A stretch of 64,000 nucleotides of DNA. Origin: Ferruginibacter sp050611725. GTDB lineage: Bacteria; Bacteroidota; Bacteroidia; Chitinophagales; Chitinophagaceae. A program made the position numbers and the translations under genes. Below, one piece after another: positions 16,466 to 24,815 of the stretch (its first letter is position 1; each line of letters starts with the position of its first letter). The stretch is from contig NZ_JBODJB010000001.1 in NCBI RefSeq assembly GCF_050611725.1, positions 1,054,001 to 1,118,000 on the forward strand. The letters run 5' to 3'. A model generated the notes under the pieces. The model searched no databases. It was given only the letters and a program-made list of their open reading frames with translations, and was not told the DNA's origin.

Positions 16466-17491
16466 ATGAACCGGAAACATTTCATAGTTATTTTTTTTCT
16501 TGTTGCAGGAATTGTTGCCTGTGATAAGGATAATCTTGATGCAATTTTCCCGGGCTTCCATAAGCCCGGGAATTTCCCGGAGCCAACGTATCATTTTACA
16601 ACTAACCCTGTAACGCAGGATGGCTTTGAGTTAGGTAAGAAGCTATTTTACGATCCTGTTTTATCGGTAAACAATACCATTAGTTGTGGTAGTTGCCATA
16701 TTCAATCTTCGGGGTTTACACAGCATGGGCATAGTGTTAGTCATGGAATATTCGATAGAATAGGTACACGAAACAGTCAACCCATAATGAACCTTGCATG
16801 GAGCCCAAGCTTTATGTGGGATGGGGGTGTTTTTGATCTGGACCTACAACCAATAGCGCCTATCACCAATCATGTAGAAATGGGAGAGAGTGTTTCGAGT
16901 GTGTTAGGAAAATTAAAAAAAAGTACGGTCTATCCACCTTTATTCAAAAAAGCTTTTGGTACAACCGATATAACAACAGCTAGTTTTTTGAAAGCATTAT
17001 CTCAGTTTATGGTTATGTGTGTAAGTAACAATGCAAAGTATGATAGCGTAAAAAGAAACCAGTCTGTGTTTAGTGATGATGAACGGGCAGGCTATTCAGT
17101 GTATCAGCAAAAATGTAGTTCTTGTCATACTGAGCCATTATTCACAGGTCATTCATTTCGTAACAATGGCCTTAGTATTAGTTTGATCAATGATATGGGA
17201 AGATATGCTGTTACTTTACAGAACAGCGATAAATATACCTTCAAAACACCAAGCCTGCGTAACCTTGCCTTTACACCACCATACATGCATGATGGAAGGT
17301 TTTTTACTTTGGATGCAGTGTTGGATCATTACACCAGTCAGGTACAAGCAACACCGAATCTTGATCCGATTTTGCAAAACGGTTCACAATTAGGCATTGA
17401 GTTAACAACTGTAGAAAGACAACAATTACTTACTTTTTTGAAAACATTGAATGACAAAACTTTTGTGACAGACAAAAGGTTTGCCGAATGA
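16466..17491 (+). CDS. MbnH/MauG-type di-heme cytochrome c peroxidase
   Basis: 341 residues. Lipobox GIVAC19, then two heme c motifs: C74GSCH78 and C217SSCH221. The segments FELGKKLFYDPVLS, GTRNSQPIMNLAW and TPSLRNLAFTPPYMHDGRF are those of the bacterial di-heme peroxidase/MauG family. Directly behind an MbnP gene, so the likely reaction is oxidative conversion of an MbnP tryptophan rather than hydrogen peroxide detoxification. Needs cytochrome c maturation, not seen in this window. Confidence 0.9.
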   Translation: MNRKHFIVIFFLVAGIVACDKDNLDAIFPGFHKPGNFPEPTYHFTTNPVTQDGFELGKKLFYDPVLSVNNTISCGSCHIQSSGFTQHGHSVSHGIFDRIGTRNSQPIMNLAWSPSFMWDGGVFDLDLQPIAPITNHVEMGESVSSVLGKLKKSTVYPPLFKKAFGTTDITTASFLKALSQFMVMCVSNNAKYDSVKRNQSVFSDDERAGYSVYQQKCSSCHTEPLFTGHSFRNNGLSISLINDMGRYAVTLQNSDKYTFKTPSLRNLAFTPPYMHDGRFFTLDAVLDHYTSQVQATPNLDPILQNGSQLGIELTTVERQQLLTFLKTLNDKTFVTDKRFAE

Positions 17492-17526
17492 TTGGATCAA
17501 GAAATAAAACCATTTAAATAGTGATT

Positions 17527-18450
17527 ATGAAAAAAAAATATGCATTGCTTTTAGCAGTAATTATTTTACCTGTATTTACAATGGCCTGCGATATTTGCGG
17601 CTGTGGTGTTGGCAATAGTTATATTGGTATACTGCCAGATTTTCACAAGCATATTTTTGGTATCAGGTACAGATATAATTCGATGTACACTCATTTAGGA
17701 GTTGGCGGAAGTACTACTTATCTCACAACAAAAGAAATGTATAATACTGTAGAGGCCTGGGGAGGTTGGAACATCGGAGAAAAAACAAGAATCATTTTAT
17801 CTGTTCCTTATGGAGTGAATACAAGAAAAAATCAAGGTGAGAGTAATAGCAAAAACGGATTAGGAGATATTACTTTGTCAGGATACTATCAGTTGCTCAA
17901 TAGCCGAAGAACCGTTTTGAATCAAAAATTATTTGTGCAAAGTCTTTGGATTGGCGCAGGTGTAAAATTTGCAACAGGTAAGTATAACTCGGCTGATAAA
18001 AATGTATCAGGAAACAATGTTAATCTGTTTCAATTGGGCACAGGTAGCAATGATTTTAATGTGGGCTTGATGTATGATGCTCGTCTACAGGATTTTGGTA
18101 TCAATGTATCATCTAACTATAAAATATCTACCGTAAATAAAGATGATTATCGTTATGGCAATAAGCTCACCATTAATACACAGGCTTATTACAAATGCAG
18201 AATAAATAAGAAGATCATGCTGGCTCCGAATGCCGGTATTCAATATGAAAATGGAAGTACAGATACAGATAATAATTTCAAAGTAACAGCTTCCGGAGGT
18301 AGATTGCTGCTTGGTACAATTGGTGTTGAAACAGTACTTGGTCGGTTTGCAGTAGGAGCAAATGTGCAAACGCCATTATCACAAAATTTGGCTAATGGTA
18401 TTGTAAAAGCCAATGGCCGTTTTATGCTGCATGTAGCAATAGCCTTGTAA
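17527..18450 (+). CDS. Outer-membrane barrel-like protein with CDICGCG motif
   Basis: 307 residues from ATG 17527. Signal peptide, then a Cys cluster at the mature N-terminus (ACDICGCGVGNSYIGI) and a run of amphipathic strands (GIRYRYNSMYTH, VEAWGGWNIGEKTRIILSVPYG, LSGYYQL) ending in LHVAIAL, as in transporter-type outer-membrane barrels. It recurs with MbnP and MauG-type genes in this phylum and ends the cassette. Likely a copper-related channel or receptor; the cluster may coordinate Cu(I). No defined family name is known to me. Confidence 0.75.
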   Translation: MKKKYALLLAVIILPVFTMACDICGCGVGNSYIGILPDFHKHIFGIRYRYNSMYTHLGVGGSTTYLTTKEMYNTVEAWGGWNIGEKTRIILSVPYGVNTRKNQGESNSKNGLGDITLSGYYQLLNSRRTVLNQKLFVQSLWIGAGVKFATGKYNSADKNVSGNNVNLFQLGTGSNDFNVGLMYDARLQDFGINVSSNYKISTVNKDDYRYGNKLTINTQAYYKCRINKKIMLAPNAGIQYENGSTDTDNNFKVTASGGRLLLGTIGVETVLGRFAVGANVQTPLSQNLANGIVKANGRFMLHVAIAL

Positions 18451-18471
18451 TATGCGCTAGTAAGGAAGAAA

Positions 18472-19179
18472 TTAATATTCAGTAAACTTATAACCAATGC
18501 CCCTTACAGAGTGGAAATATTTCGGGTTGCGACTGTCTTCTTCGAAATATTTTCTGAAGCTGAGAATAAAATTATCAATGGTACGTGTAGTAGGATAAAC
18601 GTTGTAACCCCAAACCGCTTGTAATATCTTTTCTCTTGTTACAACTTCGTTCTTGTTTTCGATCAATAATTTCAGTAACATTATTTCCTTTTTGGTAAGG
18701 GCTACTTTTTCGCCATCTTTAGTAATGCATTCCAGGGCTTTAAAGTCGATTGAATTTTTACCGAACTGATATTGTTGTTCCAAAGGTTTTCTAACGGCCA
18801 ATCGCTGACTTTTTTCTACCAGTTTACTTACTCTCAATAAAAGTTCTTCTAAATTAAATGGTTTAGTAAGGTAATCATCGGCACCTTTTTTTAAACCCAG
18901 TACTCTATCTGCGCTGCTGTTTTTTGCACTTAAAATCAGAATAGGTATATCATTATTTTGGAGCCGAATGTTTTCGCAAACACTTATGCCGTCTAATTCG
19001 GGAAGCATTACATCCAAAATGATCAGATCAAAATGTTCGTGTTGAACGGCCTGCAAAGCTTCTACACCATCGTACACACCGGTAACCTCATAGTTTTCCA
19101 ACTCAAGATTTAGCTTTAAGGCTTCTTGTAAGTTTTCTTCATCTTCAACCAGTAGTATCGAAATTTTTCTATCGCTCAT
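18472..19179 (-). CDS. Response regulator, OmpR family
   Basis: 235 residues. Receiver with D56 as phospho-acceptor (FDLIILDVMLPELDG) and K in DYLTKPF, winged-helix output (LTKKEIMLLKLLIENKNEVVTR; TIDNFILSFRKYFE). The C-terminus SVRGIGYKF is complete. Overlaps the kinase gene by 4 bases. Resembles RprY of Bacteroides in layout; target genes unknown. Confidence 0.9.
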   Translation of the reverse strand: MSDRKISILLVEDEENLQEALKLNLELENYEVTGVYDGVEALQAVQHEHFDLIILDVMLPELDGISVCENIRLQNNDIPILILSAKNSSADRVLGLKKGADDYLTKPFNLEELLLRVSKLVEKSQRLAVRKPLEQQYQFGKNSIDFKALECITKDGEKVALTKKEIMLLKLLIENKNEVVTREKILQAVWGYNVYPTTRTIDNFILSFRKYFEEDSRNPKYFHSVRGIGYKFTEY

Positions 19180-20156
19180 GATGCACTCTTGAAATTAATG
19201 GTAAAAATACATCCTGAAGGGGTGTTATCTGTCATAGAAATGTTAGCATTGTGTTGCTGCGCTATTTTTTTTGTAAGATACAATCCCAACCCCGTTCCTT
19301 TTGCCGCCTTGGTTGCAGCGTTTCCGATGCGATAGTATTTATCGAATACTTTTTTCTTTTCTTGTACTTCAATTCCTCTGCCTTCATCTTTTACAGAAAG
19401 TAAGATTCGGTTTTGATCTTGTATCAAGTCGATTGTTACAACAGAGTCTTTTGGTGAATACTTGATGGCGTTATCAATTAAGTTGTTGATACCCATTTGC
19501 AGTAATAATCTATCGCCAATTATAAACAGATCATCGACAATATTACTCTGTAATATTCTTTGCGGAAAACGCATCTTAAAATCCTGCACACATTCATGTA
19601 ATGCTTCGCTTAAATTGATCTCTTCTTTGGTAGTATTATGTCTGCCTGCTTCAATTTGCGATGCCAACAACATGTTATTACACAAAGTGTTTAAGCGGTT
19701 AGCTTCCTGAATGGTATTTTGTATGAGCCTTTGTTGTTGAGATTCATCGAGTTTTCTTCGCTGAAGTGTTTCCAGATTCAATTTTGTAACAGCAATCGGT
19801 GTTTTTAGTTCATGTGTAATGGCCATCATGAAATTATGTTGTTGCTGATTAGACTTGAATTGGCGGCGTACGGCTCTAAAAATAAAAACTGCACCGGCAA
19901 TGATCAATAATAAAAAAATACTTCCCTCGCCGATATATTGTGCTGTTTTTCGTCTTTCAGTTTCCTTTATGGTTTCCACCATGCCTTCATAACGAACATC
20001 ATCTTTGTTGATCTCAGATATTTTGTACAATGCCATCTGGTGATTTTGTGTATTTAATGCAATAAACCACCACACTAATGCAGCAATAATATATACCAGC
20101 AGAAACCAGTACACAATGAAGATGAGACGAAGGCGTTTTGTTTTATACAATGACAT
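19176..20156 (-). CDS. Sensor histidine kinase
   Basis: 326 residues. Two membrane helices (about 10-33 and 77-95) around a short periplasmic loop of roughly 40 residues, then HisKA with H115 (FMMAITHELKTPIAVTKLNLETLQRR) and HATPase (NLIDNAIKYSP, VKDEGRGI, GTGLGLYLTKKI). RprX-like in layout. Begins 15 bases after the gldH stop, so gldH, kinase and regulator are probably one transcript. Confidence 0.9.
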   Translation of the reverse strand: MSLYKTKRLRLIFIVYWFLLVYIIAALVWWFIALNTQNHQMALYKISEINKDDVRYEGMVETIKETERRKTAQYIGEGSIFLLLIIAGAVFIFRAVRRQFKSNQQQHNFMMAITHELKTPIAVTKLNLETLQRRKLDESQQQRLIQNTIQEANRLNTLCNNMLLASQIEAGRHNTTKEEINLSEALHECVQDFKMRFPQRILQSNIVDDLFIIGDRLLLQMGINNLIDNAIKYSPKDSVVTIDLIQDQNRILLSVKDEGRGIEVQEKKKVFDKYYRIGNAATKAAKGTGLGLYLTKKIAQQHNANISMTDNTPSGCIFTINFKSAS

Positions 20157-20171
20157 TATGGTTGTTGATAC

Positions 20172-20663
20172 TTATTGTATTTTCTCAACTCTTATACCCA
20201 CGCTAAGAATATTCGGCAACGGATTTTCTCTCATTACCTGGCCGATGGTGTATTTGTATTTACCCGGTTTTTTGAATTGGAAGGGTCGTGGTATTATCAA
20301 TGTTCGTACCTCCCAAATATCATCCATACCTGTTCCTTCCCAACCTGTGGCATCAGTGCCTAATTGGAAATCATATTTCTGAAACCACATTGTATCGGCG
20401 GGTGCTTGTGTTCCGATGTTTAGCCAGATATTGTTATACTTATAGGCATCGGTATGTCTTATTACAGCATACAAATTATATTTAGCTGCTGTATCGGTTA
20501 TATTAAACTCAAAATCAGGTTGAAAATTATAGCTCCATTGGTTTTTAGGGATAGAGGCATTTCTTTCAAAAACATCTATTTGGTTACAGCTTGTAATACA
20601 AGCAATAAGTAGAAAGCAATAAGTAATAAGTAAATGGGTTCTTTTCACAATAGATCTTTTCAC
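20172..20663 (-). CDS. gldH: Gliding motility lipoprotein GldH
   Basis: 163 residues. Lipoprotein signal (LLIACITSC), then the GldH pattern: N-terminal FERNASIPKNQWSYN, NLYAVIRHTDAYKYNNIWLNI, and C-terminal GKYKYTIGQVMRENPLPNILSVGIRVEK. GldH is an outer-membrane-associated lipoprotein needed for gliding in Flavobacterium; it also occurs in non-gliders. The other gld genes are not in this window. Confidence 0.9.
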   Translation of the reverse strand: MKRSIVKRTHLLITYCFLLIACITSCNQIDVFERNASIPKNQWSYNFQPDFEFNITDTAAKYNLYAVIRHTDAYKYNNIWLNIGTQAPADTMWFQKYDFQLGTDATGWEGTGMDDIWEVRTLIIPRPFQFKKPGKYKYTIGQVMRENPLPNILSVGIRVEKIQ

Positions 20664-20710
20664 AAAAATAATAAACTCTTTGCAAGCTGTATATAAATCA
20701 ACAGTAGGCT

Positions 20711-21586
20711 TTATAAAACATTCAAAATTTGTTCTTTGGCTTTTTCAAGTTCATCTTTCATCATTACAACACATTTTTGTATTTCTGCATCGTAAGCTTT
20801 GCTGCCGGTAGTATTTATTTCTCTACCGATCTCCTGTATAATGAAAGACAATTTTTTTCCTTTTGAAGGTTCATCGTTATTCAATAGTTGCCTGAAATAA
20901 TCGCAATGTTGTTTTAGCCTTACCTGTTCTTCGTGTATATCGATCTTTTCTATGTAGTAAATTAATTCCTGCTCTAAACGGTTGCCATCGTAATTTTCCT
21001 TACCTACATGTGTTTCCAATAATTGCTTAATTTCTTCTCTGATTCTTTTAATACGGTTGGGTTCAAGTTTAACGATCGCTTCTTCTTGTTCGTTGATATT
21101 ATTAATGCGTTTGATCAGATCTTTTTCAAGACTTGCTCCTTCATCTATTCTGTGTTGATTCAATTCTGTAAGAGCGGCTTGCAATACATTTTTAAACTCC
21201 TCAAAATCTTTGTCGTTCAAAATATCGTTGGTAGGGGTTACTACTTCCGGTAGTCTTAACAATGCACTTAAAACAGAGTTGGTGTCAATTTTTAATTCAG
21301 CAGATAATTGCTCTATCTGATGATAGTAGGCTTTTATCAGATCAGTGTTTATGTTTACGGGCTTAGAAGTGCCGTTTTGTTTTATGGTGATGATGCAGTC
21401 TATAGTACCACGAACCAGTTGTTCCTGTAAAATATTACGGATATCAAATTCATAGGGTCTGAGTAACGGAGGTAAACGCAATTGCATTTCAAATTGCTTT
21501 CCATTAAGTGATTTTATTTCTACCAAAAAGGTTTTGTCGTTTACAGTCTGTTCGGCTCTTCCAAAACCGGTCATTGATTTTAGCAT
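20711..21586 (-). CDS. yicC: YicC-family endoribonuclease
   Basis: 291 residues. N-terminal MLKSMTGFGRAE is the family hallmark, and the C-terminal domain reads SFIIQEIGREINTTGSKAYDAEIQKCVV with the acidic end LEKAKEQILNVL (DUF1732). YicC proteins are hexameric RNases that act on selected transcripts in E. coli. Length typical. Between rluE and gldH on the same strand with gaps of 63 and 47 bases. Confidence 0.94.
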   Translation of the reverse strand: MLKSMTGFGRAEQTVNDKTFLVEIKSLNGKQFEMQLRLPPLLRPYEFDIRNILQEQLVRGTIDCIITIKQNGTSKPVNINTDLIKAYYHQIEQLSAELKIDTNSVLSALLRLPEVVTPTNDILNDKDFEEFKNVLQAALTELNQHRIDEGASLEKDLIKRINNINEQEEAIVKLEPNRIKRIREEIKQLLETHVGKENYDGNRLEQELIYYIEKIDIHEEQVRLKQHCDYFRQLLNNDEPSKGKKLSFIIQEIGREINTTGSKAYDAEIQKCVVMMKDELEKAKEQILNVL

Positions 21587-21649
21587 TGGGAATAATATAG
21601 TTTTGGGTTACAAGTTATATGATTTTGTCTGTATCGGTTTATTCAGGCA

Positions 21650-22231
21650 TTAAAAAAGCAATTTATATAGCTCTTTTTCAGAAAATACCCTCATTTCTCC
21701 CGGATGCAGACCGTCAATAGTGCAGTTTTCTATCCTGTATCTGATAAGACGAAGAGTTGGGAAGCCTACGGCCGCAGTCATCTTCCGAACCTGCCGGTTT
21801 TTACCTTCTGTGAGGGTCAGTTTCACCCAGCTGGTAGGGATGTCTTTCCGGTACCGGATAGGAGGGTTTCTGTCTGGTACTTTTGGTTCGGTTGAAAATA
21901 GCTGTGCTCTACATTTTTGTGTTTGATACCACTTGCCATCTACAGTAATGGTAACACCATTTTGTAATTGTTGTAATGCCTCTTTTGTTATGGTACCATC
22001 TACCTGTACCCAATACTCCCGTTTATGTTTATACGAAGGATTTAATAACAGATTGTTTATTTTTTTATCGTTTGTAAGAATTAATAAACCCTCACTATCA
22101 TAATCCAATCTTCCAACCGGATATACATCTGTTGGTACGTCAAAATAATCTTTCAATGTTTGTTTTCCTTCCTGAGAAGAAAATTGAGACAACACATTGA
22201 ATGGTTTATAAATGATAAAATAGTTGTTCAA
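21650..22231 (-). CDS. rluE: 23S rRNA pseudouridine synthase, RluE type
   Basis: 193 residues, no S4 domain. Catalytic Asp in VGRLDYDSEGLLILTND, then WVQVDG and the closing LTEGKNRQVRKMTAAVGFPTLRLIR. RluE modifies U2457 in 23S rRNA helix 89 in E. coli. A second RluE-like gene lies at 28977-29579, so assigning which copy is RluE proper is uncertain. Confidence 0.85.
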   Translation of the reverse strand: MNNYFIIYKPFNVLSQFSSQEGKQTLKDYFDVPTDVYPVGRLDYDSEGLLILTNDKKINNLLLNPSYKHKREYWVQVDGTITKEALQQLQNGVTITVDGKWYQTQKCRAQLFSTEPKVPDRNPPIRYRKDIPTSWVKLTLTEGKNRQVRKMTAAVGFPTLRLIRYRIENCTIDGLHPGEMRVFSEKELYKLLF

Positions 22232-22787
22232 AATAGATAAGTAAGAGAAAAATTTGTTAGTGTATTTCAGTAAAGTAAAACTAAAAAATTACTTTAAACA
22301 AACATTGTAAAAATAATAAAGCCCGACATTTTATAGCCAGGCTTTGTTATATGGATGGGTTAGTAAGTACCAGGAAATAAATTTCCTTGCACAATATTAA
22401 AAATAATTTTTTCTAAACAAAAAAATATTTAAACATATTTTATTCACATTTTAAAATGGGCTGTGGATAAGGGTATATGGTTTGAGTGCAGTTATTTTTT
22501 TTCAAAAGAAGATAACAACATTTATTATTGCGTCTGTTTTTTTTAGCATAGCCTGAAAGTATTGATTTTACAGCTATTTCAGCGGATGATATTTTATTTA
22601 GAAAAAATATTTTTATCGTTGATACAAAAAAATACATTCAGTTTTTTCGATGGTATATTAATGATATTGAAATCAAAAATAATTCAATTTTTTTTGAAGA
22701 AATGACTTGTTTTGAGACTAAAACTGCCTTAATTCTTTATATCGACAATAATATCAAACCATGTTACCTTTGATAAAATTTTAGCTT
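22232..22787. other. 556-base AT-rich gap with two DnaA-box-like sites
   Basis: Largest stretch without a supported gene besides the riboswitch region. It is very AT-rich between 22380 and 22460. It contains TTATTCACA (22440-22448) and, in reverse, TGTGGATAA (22462-22470), both fitting the DnaA box TTATnCACA. Before them lies a weak hairpin AAAGCC/GGCTTT (about 22322-22348). A 65-codon minus-strand frame (22440-22637) looks non-coding. Flanked by divergent genes. It could be a replication-origin-like segment or simply a long promoter region. Confidence 0.4.
22765..22772 (+). promoter_or_regulatory. -7 promoter element of the lpxD-like gene
   Basis: TACCTTTG, exact TAnnTTTG match, 15 bases before the ATG. 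No clear -33 element. Confidence 0.55.
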
Positions 22788-23735
22788 ATGCAATTTCCAT
22801 CACCGATTTCTGTAAAATGGCTGGCCGAATTTATCAACGCTGAAGTAGCAGGAAATGAAAATTTATTTGCAACAGGTATCAACGAAATACATAAAGTAGA
22901 AAATGGAGATATTGTATTTGTTGATCATCCAAAGTATTACGATAAGTGTATTAATAGCAATGCAAATTTTATTATCATTAATAAAAAAGTTGATCATCCC
23001 GATAATAAAGTTTTATTGATTGTAGAAAATCCGTTTGATGCATATTGTAAAATTGTAGATCATTTCAGGCCGTTTGCACCATCGACTAAAACGATCAGCG
23101 AAACTGCGAAAATTGGTGAAGGAAGTTTTTTATATCCAAATACAGTTGTCGGTAATCATGTTGTTATTGGAAAAAATTGTATCATTCATCCTAACGTAAC
23201 CATCATGGATTTTTGTGTGATCGGCGATAATGTAGTGATACAATCGGGAACAGTAATAGGTAGCAATGCTTTCTATTATAACACAAAAAAAGATCGTGAA
23301 ATCTGGTATAAAAAGATGCCCGATTGCGGCAGGGTAATAATTGAAGATTTTGTAGAAATTGGCGCAAACTGTACTATCGACAGAGGGGTAAGCCATGATA
23401 CAATTATTGGCAAAGGAACCAAGATCGATAACCTGGTGCATATCGGCCATGATACGGTAGTTGGTAGCAATTGTCTTTTTGCCGCTCAGGTGGGTATAGC
23501 AGGCGCCACAACCATTGGGAACGGAGTGATCTTATGGGGGCAGGTAGGGGTAAGCAAAACGCTTACCATCGGAGATAATGCGGTGGTATATGCCCAAAGT
23601 GGTGTGCCGGCATCCATCGATGGAAATAAGGTTTACTTTGGTTCTCCTGTAGAAAATGCCAAGGATAAGATGAAGGAATTGGTCTGGATCAAACGAATTC
23701 CTGAATTGTGGGAGAAGGTGACAGGGAAACAGTAA
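22788..23735 (+). CDS. lpxD: LpxD-like UDP-3-O-acylglucosamine N-acyltransferase
   Basis: 315 residues. N-terminal LpxD uridine-binding-type domain (ISVKWLAEFINAEVAGN, GDIVFVDHPKYYDK), then a left-handed beta helix of hexapeptide repeats (residues about 95-290) with the catalytic-type His in DNLVHIGHDTVVGSNCLFAAQVGIAG. It is about 30 residues shorter than canonical LpxD, and Bacteroidota often carry a second shorter copy, so this may be the paralogue rather than the lipid A enzyme itself. Convergent with the epimerase gene, two bases apart. Confidence 0.8.
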   Translation: MQFPSPISVKWLAEFINAEVAGNENLFATGINEIHKVENGDIVFVDHPKYYDKCINSNANFIIINKKVDHPDNKVLLIVENPFDAYCKIVDHFRPFAPSTKTISETAKIGEGSFLYPNTVVGNHVVIGKNCIIHPNVTIMDFCVIGDNVVIQSGTVIGSNAFYYNTKKDREIWYKKMPDCGRVIIEDFVEIGANCTIDRGVSHDTIIGKGTKIDNLVHIGHDTVVGSNCLFAAQVGIAGATTIGNGVILWGQVGVSKTLTIGDNAVVYAQSGVPASIDGNKVYFGSPVENAKDKMKELVWIKRIPELWEKVTGKQ

Positions 23736-23737
23736 GG

Positions 23738-24715
23738 CTATTCATTTCCCAATCTTTTTTTGAAAGCATCACAAGTGTCTATAATTGTTTCTTCTATTGA
23801 TCTGTATTTGAAGTCGGGTAGGTATTTAAAAAGTTTAACATTGCTAAAGTTTGATATTGCTAAACCGGTGGTAGCTGTTTCTTTTGTTACCAAAGGTTTT
23901 TTTCCTGTAAAGAAACTTCTGATGGCTTCTAACCGCCACACAATTTTAGCAAGGAGCGGAGTAACTTTTTTATGCGGTGCTTTTTTCCCGAAACCTGATG
24001 CAATAAGACCAAATATATCTTTATAGCTTCTGTTTTCGGCATTTAAAATAAATCGTTGTCCACTTATATCACTTTCCATTAATCGGATCATTGCTTTTGC
24101 AACATCTCTCACATCTACAAAACCATTTACCCCTTCGCTATACCATGGAAATTCGTTGTAGATACTTTTGAATATTTGTGAACTACCACTTTTCCAATTA
24201 CCGGCACCTAAAATAATGGTAGGGTTAACAACGACTGCATCTAATCCTTCGCCAGAACCACGCCATACTTCCAGTTCACTGAGGTATTTACTTTTACTGT
24301 AATTACTATTGCTGGTTTCTTCGGTCCAGTTCATGGTTTCATCGATCGATTTTCCATTCCTTGTTTTACCGAGGGCTGCAACACTGCTTACATGTATTAA
24401 CTTTTTCACGCCATTGTTAAGAGCAGCATTTACAATGTTTGCAGTACCTTCTACATTGATCTTAAAAAGATGATTTTTTTGTCCCTGTTCAAATGTAACA
24501 ACTGCAGCACAATGATATACCTGTTCAATGCCTTGCATGATCTCTTCAAGACGTATTACGTCTAAAATATCACATTGATGTTGGGTTAAGTGAGGAGAAT
24601 TAAAATCGGCCAATGGCGTTTTATTAAACAGGGCAACTACGTCTTTACCTTCAGCAAGTAACTGACTAATTAACTCCTTTCCAACTAATCCTGATCCGCC
24701 GGTTACAAGAACCAT
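23738..24715 (-). CDS. NAD-dependent epimerase/dehydratase, extended SDR
   Basis: 325 residues. Rossmann motif TGGSGLVGKELI, CDILD, the catalytic YSKSKYLSE (Y-x-x-x-K) and NPTIILGAGNW. The pattern resembles dihydroflavonol-4-reductase or 3-beta-hydroxysteroid dehydrogenase-like SDRs. Substrate unknown. A charged C-terminal helix with a short hydrophobic run is present. Confidence 0.88.
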   Translation of the reverse strand: MVLVTGGSGLVGKELISQLLAEGKDVVALFNKTPLADFNSPHLTQHQCDILDVIRLEEIMQGIEQVYHCAAVVTFEQGQKNHLFKINVEGTANIVNAALNNGVKKLIHVSSVAALGKTRNGKSIDETMNWTEETSNSNYSKSKYLSELEVWRGSGEGLDAVVVNPTIILGAGNWKSGSSQIFKSIYNEFPWYSEGVNGFVDVRDVAKAMIRLMESDISGQRFILNAENRSYKDIFGLIASGFGKKAPHKKVTPLLAKIVWRLEAIRSFFTGKKPLVTKETATTGLAISNFSNVKLFKYLPDFKYRSIEETIIDTCDAFKKRLGNE

Positions 24716-24768
24716 TAATTGCGAAGATTAAAAATGAATAATCATCAAAAGTACTAAAGTGTAGTTAG

Positions 24769-24804
24769 AAAAAAGCCTCCCCAATTAGTTGGGGAGGCTT
24801 TTTT
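24769..24804. terminator. Strong bidirectional terminator
   Basis: Perfect 16-pair stem from AAAAAAGCCTCCCCAA to its complement with loop TTAG and T6 on each side. Mainly serves the minus-strand gene at 24816-26222. Confidence 0.95.
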
Positions 24805-24815
24805 ATGAGTGAAAA

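Noticed and set aside
22322..22348. AAAGCC...GGCTTT hairpin as a terminator
   Set aside because: Weak stem, long loop and no gene ends there; it lies upstream of rluE on the minus strand.
22440..22637. 65-codon minus-strand reading frame in the long AT-rich gap
   Set aside because: Composition is Lys/Asn/Ile-rich as expected from AT-rich DNA, no recognisable domain, and it overlaps the DnaA-box-like sites.
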